25,849 nucleotides of DNA from DATLCI01 sp046714215 (lineage in GTDB: Bacteria > Acidobacteriota > Terriglobia > Terriglobales > Acidobacteriaceae): NCBI GenBank assembly GCA_046714215.1, contig JBKKBM010000134.1, positions 1 through 25,849 of the forward strand, written 5' to 3'. A program made the translations under genes and the position numbers. The notes under the pieces were generated by a model. The model saw only the letters and a program-made list of their open reading frames with translations, was not told the DNA's origin and ran no database searches. Shown here piece after piece: positions 1 through 6,481 of this stretch. Each line of letters begins with the position of its first letter. Position 1 is the stretch's first letter.

Positions 1-2
1 TC

Positions 3-1457
3 ACCACCCCGGGCGGGCATGGCGCCGAAGGCGGCCGCGCTGACATCTTCACCCTGGAAGTGCTGACGCCGCGGGAGGCGCGCGCCGCCGTACAGAAAGT
101 ACTGCCCTACAAACCGGACATCCTCAAAGTGTTCACCGACGGCTGGCGCTATGGCACCGCACCCGACATGTCGAGCATGGATGAGGCGACGCTGGCGGCG
201 CTGGTGGATGAAGCTCACAAGAACGGACTGGAAGTGCTGACCCACACGGTGACGCTGGAGAAGGCCAAGGTAGCGGCGCGCGCGGGCGTGGACGTGATCG
301 CGCACGGCATCGGCAACGCGGAAGTGGACGCGGAGTTGATCGCCATCATGAAAGAAAAGGGAACCACCTACGCGCCCACGCTGGCGGTGTATGAACCGCG
401 GGGGAGCGCCATCCTGACGCCGATGCTGGCGGCGGTGCTGGATCCGGCGGTGCGGAATGCGATCCGCCCGCCGCTGACACCGCCGGCGCCCGGCGGGGCT
501 GCGCCGGAGGCCGAGGGCACGTCCACCAATCCACCTTTCGCTAATGCTGCGCGGACGGCGGAGTTACGTCGGCTGCGGGCGCAGCGCTGGAAGTACATGC
601 TGCATAACATCGGCGCGCTACACCGGGCGGGAGTGCGGGTGGGCGTCGGCACGGACGCGGGTGTTACCGGCACGCATCACGGCTGGGCGACGCTGCGCGA
701 ATTGGAGCTACTGGTGCAAGGCGGATTGACGCCGCTCCAAGCAATCACCGCGGCTACGGGCGCGAGCGCGCGGGCGCTGGGCGTCGACGTCGAACGCGGC
801 ACGATCGCCGCGGGCAGGCTGGCGGACCTGGTGCTGGTGAATGGCGCGCCGCTGCGCAATATCGGCGAAATGGAAAAGATCGCGCGGGTGTTTCTCGGCG
901 GGAAGGAGATCGACCGTGAGCGGCTGGCGCGAGAGATCGCAACGGCGGAGCTGTCGCCGCTGGCGTCGATCAAGGTTAGCGAAAAGGTTGACGACTTCGA
1001 AAGCACGGACGGGCGCAGCACGCTGGGCACGCTCTGGGTCAACGCGACCGATGCCGGTTTGGATAACTCGCGCATGGTGTTTGGGCGGATGCAGCGCAAG
1101 AACGGAGACCACACCCTGTCGATGATGGCGCGAATGTCGGAAAAGGACCGGCCCTACGCGCGGCTGGTGGTGCCGTTGAGTGCGGGCGCGGTGGAGCCTG
1201 TGGACATCTCCGGCTATCGGGGCGTGAGCTTTGAGGCGCGCGGCGACGGTGAGTACAAGCTGATAGTCCCGACCCGCAGCGTGCGCGACAACAACCATTT
1301 TCAGTCGGCATTTCAGGCGGGTCCGGCGTGGAGGAAGGTGAAGATCGAGTTCGGAACGCTGAAGCGCACGGATGCGTTGATGCTGATGTTCGAAGTGGCG
1401 CGCAAGCCGGGTGAAGTGGGATGGTTGGAGCTGGATAACGTGCGGTTTTATAAGTGA
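3..1457 (+). CDS. Amidohydrolase fused to a C-terminal CIA30-like domain (5' end cut)
   Basis: Metal-dependent hydrolase of the imidazolonepropionase/prolidase-like amidohydrolase family. The frame is open from base 3, so the gene runs in from outside the window; a GTG at 60 is internal because the family motif PGGHG lies upstream of it. Seen in order: the lysine-bearing stretch after PGGHG, HTVT and IAHGI (metal-ligand histidines), GVGTDAG (metal-ligand Asp), and the closing AAGRLADLVLVNG strand that ends the amidohydrolase fold near base 845. From about base 985 a second domain begins with VDDFES and runs as a beta-rich module to the stop (SGYRGVSFEARGDG, then WLELDNVRF). This pattern resembles CIA30/CBM11-like jelly-roll domains. 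Substrate unknown; cyclic imide or dipeptide hydrolysis is typical of the family. Probably secreted, but the N-terminus is missing. Confidence 0.85.
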   Translation, partial: TTPGGHGAEGGRADIFTLEVLTPREARAAVQKVLPYKPDILKVFTDGWRYGTAPDMSSMDEATLAALVDEAHKNGLEVLTHTVTLEKAKVAARAGVDVIAHGIGNAEVDAELIAIMKEKGTTYAPTLAVYEPRGSAILTPMLAAVLDPAVRNAIRPPLTPPAPGGAAPEAEGTSTNPPFANAARTAELRRLRAQRWKYMLHNIGALHRAGVRVGVGTDAGVTGTHHGWATLRELELLVQGGLTPLQAITAATGASARALGVDVERGTIAAGRLADLVLVNGAPLRNIGEMEKIARVFLGGKEIDRERLAREIATAELSPLASIKVSEKVDDFESTDGRSTLGTLWVNATDAGLDNSRMVFGRMQRKNGDHTLSMMARMSEKDRPYARLVVPLSAGAVEPVDISGYRGVSFEARGDGEYKLIVPTRSVRDNNHFQSAFQAGPAWRKVKIEFGTLKRTDALMLMFEVARKPGEVGWLELDNVRFYK

Positions 1458-1498
1458 ACAGTGGTGAGTGGCTTTAACTAGTAATGTGGAGGACTTCG

Positions 1499-2005
1499 AT
1501 GACGAAACAGACGATCCGAACCTTGATCCTGACGCTGCTGTTCGCGGCTGCGACAGCGAACACGTACGCGCAGACGAAAGACGAGAAGCAGATCCGCGCC
1601 CTGGTGAAAAAATGGACCGTCGCGTTCCAAGCCAAGGATGTGGACGGGGTGATGGCACTGTACCACCGTAGTCCGAAGCTGGTGGCATTTGACGTGGTAC
1701 CGCCGCTGCAATACGTGGGATGGGACGCCTACCAGAAGAACTACGAAGAGTTCTTCGCGATGTTCGAGGGGCCACTGCGGGCTGAAGTGTCTGACTTTAC
1801 GTTAGCCATCTCGGGCGACCTCGCTTACAGCCACAACACCGAGCGAGTGACCGGTACGATGAAATCCGGCGAGCAGGTCGAAGTAGTGTTGCGGGTAACG
1901 GACATCTACCGCAAGGTTCAGGGCAAGTGGGTGGTGGTGCACGAGCATGTTTCGGTACCAGCGGACTTCGCCACCGGGAAAGCCGTGTTTAATGCGAGTA
2001 AGTAG
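1499..2005 (+). CDS. Secreted SnoaL/NTF2-like domain protein
   Basis: 168-residue protein with an N-terminal signal peptide (hydrophobic LILTLLFAAATA followed by Ala-Gln at the likely cleavage site). The remainder has the look of a SnoaL-like/ketosteroid-isomerase-type cone fold: an initial helix (IRALVKKWTVAFQAKDVDGVMAL), a YVGWDAYQKNYEEFF helix, then beta strands with RVTDIYRKVQGKWVVVHEHVS, a strand signature typical of the SnoaL_3/DUF4440 group. An upstream in-frame ATG at 1484 exists, but GGAGG at 1488-1492 sits 6 nt before the ATG at 1499, which decides the start. No catalytic residue can be assigned, so the ligand is unknown. It follows the amidohydrolase on the same strand with a 41-nt gap and may be co-transcribed. 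Confidence 0.8.
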   Translation: MTKQTIRTLILTLLFAAATANTYAQTKDEKQIRALVKKWTVAFQAKDVDGVMALYHRSPKLVAFDVVPPLQYVGWDAYQKNYEEFFAMFEGPLRAEVSDFTLAISGDLAYSHNTERVTGTMKSGEQVEVVLRVTDIYRKVQGKWVVVHEHVSVPADFATGKAVFNASK

Positions 2006-2019
2006 CGCGAGTCGGATCG

Positions 2020-2535
2020 CTACGCTTTCGACAAAGCGGCCAGCACTTCTTCGGCATGGCCGTCGGCTTTTACTTTGGGGAAGATGCGGGCGATCTTGCC
2101 CTGACCATCGATGAGGAACGTGGTGCGCTCGATGCCCATCACCTTCTTGCCGTACATATTCTTCTCTTTGATCACGCCGTAGGCTTGGCAGACTTTCTTG
2201 TCCGTATCGGCCAGCAGCGTGTAGGGCAGGTCGTATTTCTCTTTGAACTTCTTTTGCTTTTCGGGGGTATCGGCGGAGATGCCGAGCACGGTGATGCCAC
2301 CTGACCATTTCTCACCCGCCCGCTTTTGCCCTGCGCCCATGCTGGCGCCGGCCCTTTGGATCTTTTGGAATGCGTCGCGGAACCCGCACGCTTCTACGGT
2401 TCAGCCGGGGGTATCGGCTTTAGGGAAAAAGAACAGGACAACGGCTTGTCCTTTAAAATCCTTAAGGGAAACGACTTTGCCGTCCTGGTCAGGAACTTTA
2501 AAGTCAGGAGCCGGGTCGTTCGCATCCAAGGTCAT
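2020..2535 (-). CDS. bcp: Bcp-type peroxiredoxin, probable selenoprotein (UGA at catalytic position 45)
   Basis: Thioredoxin-dependent thiol peroxidase of the Bcp/PrxQ family, reducing hydroperoxides in the cytoplasm. The ATG at 2535 has GAGGAG 10 nt upstream. Residues 1-44 give the Bcp N-terminus (DPAPDFKVPDQDG, then VVLFFFPKADTPG). Codon 45 is UGA (2401-2403); the same frame continues with TVEACGFRD, then VLGISADTPE and IERTTFLIDG to a TAG at 2020. In the family the motif is TPGCT.EAC, with peroxidatic Cys45 and resolving Cys50, so the UGA replaces exactly the catalytic Cys and Cys50 is kept. The whole protein would have 171 residues, slightly longer than usual because of an insert at about 64-80. 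There is no other frame disruption. Selenocysteine at the peroxidatic site is established for some peroxiredoxins. Alternatives are a nonsense mutation or a base error in a TGC/TGT codon. Confidence 0.85.
2368..2394 (-). promoter_or_regulatory. Candidate bacterial SECIS hairpin
   Basis: Directly downstream of the in-frame UGA (2401-2403), the mRNA can fold 2394-2391... against 2368-2377 as three stacked helices: GAA/UUC, GCGU/ACGC and GCGG/CCGC. That is 11 base pairs interrupted by two single-nucleotide bulges (A2371, G2376) and capped by the loop GUU (2383-2381). The upper helix starts 13 nt and the loop 17 nt after the UGA, and the first loop base is G. These features agree with the general bacterial SECIS description (short stem-loop close to the UGA, G within the first two loop bases). 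GC-rich coding DNA forms hairpins by chance, so this is supporting evidence only. Confidence 0.6.
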
Positions 2536-4105
2536 GATGGTAGAGCTCCTCAAACGCGGAATTATAGCCCGGCGATTATACCGCCCCACCTTGGCCAAGA
2601 CTTTGGCGGGAATTCTGATAACGATTCTGGCCGTGCCTTCGGCCGCGCAATTGCGGACGACCAAGCCACCCAAGGGGCCACGGGCGATCGGCGTGATCCG
2701 CTGGCAGCCGAATGCGCAGGGCAAAGCTGTGGCCCGGTTGCTGCCGGTCGCCATCCTCGACGGCGGCAAGTACTACGACGCCAGCCTCTTTCGCGCGACG
2801 CCGCGTCCCATGGCGCTGGACCCCGGAGTGGTCTATGAGGGACAAGACAAGGGCGACCTGCTGGGCTACTTCACGGTGCAGAACGCCACGCGTAATGCCA
2901 CGACCAGACAGTGGGTGGGGTTGGGTGAATGGCAGAGCAGTACCCGCAGCAGCACAGAACTGGAGTTGCGCGACCGCCCGCAGACGGCAGAGGTGGTGAA
3001 AGACGGGCAGCGGGCAACCAGCCCTATATTCACCGAGCCGGTGGACGACCGCGATATCAAGAAGAAGGCGACGGTATACGACGAAGAGGGACGGGAGATC
3101 CCGGCGGGGCAGGAGCCGGACGACGATGCTCCCCCAACCTTGAAACGGAAGCAGGGCGACATTGATCGGCTGCCGCAGGTGGCGCCGCCAACAAAAAAGA
3201 AAGAAGTACCGGCACCGGCGAGCGCGGATGATGATCCCGACCGTCCGCGGTTGAAGCGCGGAGGGTCTGCGGGACAGCAACCGGCGGGAGCGCAGACGAC
3301 GACACCAGCAGCGGCACCGGCTTCGACGACACCAACTCCGAAGGCCAGTGACGATGATCCGAACCGTCCGATCCTGCGGCGCGGCGGAGGGGGCCAGCAA
3401 AAGACGGGCATCAGCGAAAGCGGACAAAGTGCGGGAACCACGGTGCCGGGGCGGGTGCAAGCACGCGGCGAAGTGGTAGCGGGGGCCAGGCAGGCCAACG
3501 GCTTTGCTACGCGGACCTTTGAGGCCGTTGCCATATCGGATGCGGAGGACGCGCAATTCCGGCAGGACTACCGCTTCCGCTGGACGGAAAGCGAACGCGA
3601 GGACGTGACAGCGCGGATGCGTACGCTGGTGCAGGTGGAGGTAGCCAAATTCCTGCGGACGAGTGAACCGAATAGGGCAACCAAGAGCGCGATCACTGCG
3701 AAGGGCGCACGCCGCGGGACCACGCAGGCGCCGGCCACGCCTCCGCTCGACCTCACCGACGTCCAGTTATCCGGGCTTGACCTGGATGCCAACAACTCCG
3801 CGGAGCTGGTCTTCACCGGGCGGGCACGCCTCGATAGCCTCGACAGCGGAAAAACTCTCTTCGTCACACTGGTGGCGCGCACGGATGTGAATGGCAATCC
3901 GCGCAAACTCTTCTCTGTAGTCACCAGCAGTGACCGGCTGGACGTCTCGCCGCGGCTCGAGCTGGTGGACGCGGTGGACGCCGATGGCGACCGCCGGGGC
4001 GAACTGCTGTTCCGGCGCATCCGCGAGAATTCCGCCGAGTTCGTGATCTACCGCGTGGGCGCCGACACGCTGACCGAACTCTTCCACGGAGGCAACGCCG
4101 AGTGA
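2534..4105 (+). CDS. Secreted protein with DDDP-R-P repeats, function unknown
   Basis: About 523 residues; I do not recognise a named family. The N-terminus has a basic stretch and a hydrophobic segment (about residues 21-38, LAGILITILAVPSAAQ) that looks like a signal peptide. A beta-type domain follows to about residue 150. A low-complexity Pro/Ala/Thr-rich middle contains three imperfect repeats near residues 196, 232 and 272: DDDAPPTLKRK, DDDPDRPRLKRGG and DDDPNRPILRRGG. The C-terminal third (about 400-523) holds two copies of a strand-loop pattern, LDLDANNSAELVF and VDADGDRRGELLF, resembling the Asp-rich loops of FG-GAP/VCBS repeats. ATG codons at 2534 and 2537 are both possible; a TTG at 2591 would give a shorter signal peptide and avoid the overlap with the divergent peroxiredoxin start. 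Probably exported or anchored in the envelope. Confidence 0.7.
   Translation: MMVELLKRGIIARRLYRPTLAKTLAGILITILAVPSAAQLRTTKPPKGPRAIGVIRWQPNAQGKAVARLLPVAILDGGKYYDASLFRATPRPMALDPGVVYEGQDKGDLLGYFTVQNATRNATTRQWVGLGEWQSSTRSSTELELRDRPQTAEVVKDGQRATSPIFTEPVDDRDIKKKATVYDEEGREIPAGQEPDDDAPPTLKRKQGDIDRLPQVAPPTKKKEVPAPASADDDPDRPRLKRGGSAGQQPAGAQTTTPAAAPASTTPTPKASDDDPNRPILRRGGGGQQKTGISESGQSAGTTVPGRVQARGEVVAGARQANGFATRTFEAVAISDAEDAQFRQDYRFRWTESEREDVTARMRTLVQVEVAKFLRTSEPNRATKSAITAKGARRGTTQAPATPPLDLTDVQLSGLDLDANNSAELVFTGRARLDSLDSGKTLFVTLVARTDVNGNPRKLFSVVTSSDRLDVSPRLELVDAVDADGDRRGELLFRRIRENSAEFVIYRVGADTLTELFHGGNAE
2561..2580 (-). promoter_or_regulatory. Two TATAAT boxes ahead of the peroxiredoxin gene
   Basis: On the minus strand, perfect TATAAT hexamers lie at 2575-2580 and 2561-2566, in an unusually AT-rich patch. 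The nearer one would start a transcript around 2554, giving a leader of about 19 nt carrying the GAGGAG ribosome site (2546-2551). No convincing -35 box was found for either, so this is a -10-only call. Confidence 0.4.
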
Positions 4106-4228
4106 GCAGGTAAGGCGATTTGGCCCGGTTTCCAAGGGTGCTGCCAGATTGACGGAGAGCCGGAGTTAAGGTAACTTCCGAGTCAACAAAGGGGCCCGCT
4201 TCTCCGCTCTTTTTTCTCTACCCCCTGA

Positions 4229-4272
4229 GGTACGCGTTACAGAAGCACGCATTTGCAGCGGTACGCGTTACA
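4229..4272 (+). promoter_or_regulatory. Pair of 13-bp direct repeats, candidate operator
   Basis: The sequence GGTACGCGTTACA occurs twice, at 4229-4241 and 4260-4272, start to start 31 bp (about three helical turns), on the same face of the helix. Each unit is itself a near-palindrome around ACGCGT. It sits 41 to 84 bp ahead of the kinase start. The arrangement suggests a dimeric regulator binding cooperatively, although no regulator is identified. Confidence 0.45.
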
Positions 4273-4312
4273 AGGCACACACTCGATCCTAAGGCAGGAT
4301 GCTGGCTCTCCC

Positions 4313-6421
4313 ATGGATGACCCGAAGCACATAGGACGGTACGAGATCCTCGGCGAACTGGGCAAGGGCGCTATGGGGAAGGTCTACAAGGCGCAGGACC
4401 CAAACATCGGGCGCGTGGTGGCACTGAAGACCATGCGGCTGGATGTTCACGGGTCAGACGACGTGGAGATCCTGCGCCGCTTCAAGCATGAGGCCCAGCT
4501 GGCCGGGGTGTTGAACCACGGGAACATCGTCACCATCTACGACGCGGGTGAATTCGACGGCGTCTTCTACATGGCGATGGAATACCTGGAAGGGTCCACG
4601 CTGCAAACGCTGCTGCACAACCACCGGACGCTGCCTCCGGACCGCATCGTAGAGATCTCGCGACAAGTCTGCGCGGGGCTGGACTACGCCCATTCGCACA
4701 ACGTGATCCACCGTGACGTGAAGCCAGCCAACATCATGATGACCGGGGAGAACGTGGTCAAGATCATGGATTTCGGCATTGCGAAATCCAGTGCGAACAT
4801 GACTACCACCGGCCAGGTGCTGGGCACGCCCACGTATATGTCTCCCGAGCAGGTGCGGGGTAAGACGCTGGACGGCCGGTCAGACATTTTCAGTTTTGGC
4901 GTGGTGCTGTACGAAATGGTGGTGGGAGAAAAACCGTTCACCGGCCAGACCATCACGACCATCATCTACAAGATCATCCACGAGCCGGCAATCCCGCCGC
5001 GCGAACTGGACGTGTCCGTGCATCCGGGGATCAGCACCATCATCATGAAGGCGCTGGCCAAGAACCCGGCGGAGCGGTATCAGACGGGTGCGGACCTGGT
5101 GCGCGATCTGCTGAATTACAAATCTGTGGGGACGGACACGGAGTCGACGAAGATGATCGCGGCGGTGGCTCCGAAGGGCATCGCTACCGCCCCGGGTCTG
5201 GTGTCACCAGCGGGAGAAATGCCGGGGATGGCGAAGGTGGGGCCGCAGGCGGCGCCCCAGCCGCCAAAGCCCAGCACCGCAGCCCCAAAAGCAGTCGGCG
5301 GGCGGCCGGGTGAGAGCACGGTCGGCGTGGGCATCCGGATCGGGAACAAGCCGCTGGACGCGAAAGTACCGCCACCCCCTCAGCACAAGAATCTGAAGAT
5401 TGCGGGGATCGTGGGGGGAGCGCTGCTGGGAGTAGTGGTGCTCCTAAGCGCGCTCAACTGGTCACGCAAATCACAAACCGCGACTGCGCCGGATGAATCG
5501 GCAGTTGCGTCACCCGCCCCGGTGGCAGGGACCCCAGCGTCAGCACCGCCGGAAGCGACGAAAAACAAGTCCATGGATGCGACTGCACCCGGCCCCAAAA
5601 CTGCGAAGCCTTCACCGGCGGAGCCAGTGAAGCCGGCAAAGAAGGAAGCGACGAAGACCTCGCTGGTGCCCGCACCCGCTGCGGCCGTGGCTATTCCGGC
5701 GGACAAGGGCAACTTGCAGGTCAGCTCCGAACCCGCGGGCGCTAAGGTCGTGATCTCCGGCCCCACGCCCGTAGGCGGAACCACACCGTTCACCGCGACC
5801 GGGCTGGAACCGGGAAACTATTCGGTCACGCTGAGCAAGGCAGGTTACGCCTCGCTGACGCGCAATGCGCGGGTGATCGGTGGACGCGCGTCGGCGGTAG
5901 GCGCAGATCTCAAGGCGGAGACGGCGGGCACAGGCAAGCTGGTGATCAACAGCATTCCGCCGGGAGCGGAGATATTTCTCGATGGCAAGTCCACGGGTAA
6001 AGTGACGCCAGCGCAATTCCCTGTAGCCCGCGGCGAGCACAAGGTCGAACTCCGCAAGGGCGGCTATCAGGAAGCGGGGACCACGGCGATGGTAAAGAGT
6101 GGCGAGAACCACACGTTTGCTCCCAAGCTGGAAGTAGCCAAGGCCGGCGGAGGGAACCCCTTCCGCGCCATCCGCGGACTCTTTGGGGGCAACAAGATCC
6201 CTGAAGGCAAGGGGATGGTGAACTTCAAGACGAACCCCGCAGGCGCCGACATCTTCCATAACGGCGTGAAGGTAGAGAAGCAGACCCCGGCGAAATTCCC
6301 CATGGATCCCGGCAGCTATAAGGTCACGATCCGCAAAGAGGGCTTCAAGGCCCGGCTGTATGAGTTCAAGGTAGAAAAAGGCAAGAGCGTGGACGTGGAT
6401 GTGACGCTGGAGAAGAACTGA
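4313..6421 (+). CDS. Membrane Ser/Thr protein kinase with three PEGA domains
   Basis: Hanks-type kinase of 702 residues. Cytoplasmic kinase domain: Gly loop GKGAMGKVY (17-25), ATP Lys39, catalytic HRDVKPAN with Asp135, metal-binding DFG at 153-155, GTPTYMSPEQ activation/P+1 region and DGRSDIFSFG, so all catalytic residues are present. A Pro/Ala-rich linker leads to one transmembrane helix at about 363-383 (IAGIVGGALLGVVVLLSAL). Outside, a second Pro/Ala/Lys-rich linker is followed by three PEGA domains starting near 466, 541 and 634 (SSEPAGAKVVISG, NSIPPGAEIFLDG, KTNPAGADIFHNG). PEGA modules are thought to bind envelope structures. The ATG at 4313 is chosen because the domain begins right after it (IGRYEILGELG); a TTG at 4253 is also open. 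The FHA-cyclase gene follows 60 nt later and is the likely signalling partner. Confidence 0.93.
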   Translation: MDDPKHIGRYEILGELGKGAMGKVYKAQDPNIGRVVALKTMRLDVHGSDDVEILRRFKHEAQLAGVLNHGNIVTIYDAGEFDGVFYMAMEYLEGSTLQTLLHNHRTLPPDRIVEISRQVCAGLDYAHSHNVIHRDVKPANIMMTGENVVKIMDFGIAKSSANMTTTGQVLGTPTYMSPEQVRGKTLDGRSDIFSFGVVLYEMVVGEKPFTGQTITTIIYKIIHEPAIPPRELDVSVHPGISTIIMKALAKNPAERYQTGADLVRDLLNYKSVGTDTESTKMIAAVAPKGIATAPGLVSPAGEMPGMAKVGPQAAPQPPKPSTAAPKAVGGRPGESTVGVGIRIGNKPLDAKVPPPPQHKNLKIAGIVGGALLGVVVLLSALNWSRKSQTATAPDESAVASPAPVAGTPASAPPEATKNKSMDATAPGPKTAKPSPAEPVKPAKKEATKTSLVPAPAAAVAIPADKGNLQVSSEPAGAKVVISGPTPVGGTTPFTATGLEPGNYSVTLSKAGYASLTRNARVIGGRASAVGADLKAETAGTGKLVINSIPPGAEIFLDGKSTGKVTPAQFPVARGEHKVELRKGGYQEAGTTAMVKSGENHTFAPKLEVAKAGGGNPFRAIRGLFGGNKIPEGKGMVNFKTNPAGADIFHNGVKVEKQTPAKFPMDPGSYKVTIRKEGFKARLYEFKVEKGKSVDVDVTLEKN

Positions 6422-6481
6422 CGCGGCCGGTCAGATCCTGAGGACATCAATTCCTGCGGACAAGAAATTGGGAAACTCTTA

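Noticed and set aside
708..1775. Minus-strand open frame of 355 codons
   Set aside because: Lies antisense across the amidohydrolase and SnoaL genes; Arg/His/Pro-rich translation without domain features, typical shadow frame in GC-rich DNA.
2020..2340. Peroxiredoxin C-terminal fragment as a separate gene starting at 2340
   Set aside because: It lacks the active site and has no ribosome site; the upstream same-frame part ends only at the UGA, so the whole is one gene.
2243..2533. Longer N-terminus for the DDDP-repeat gene
   Set aside because: This stretch is antisense to the peroxiredoxin coding sequence; the plausible protein begins at 2534 or later.
2576..3556. Minus-strand open frame of 326 codons
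   Set aside because: Antisense to the DDDP-repeat gene; very Arg/Cys-rich and patternless.
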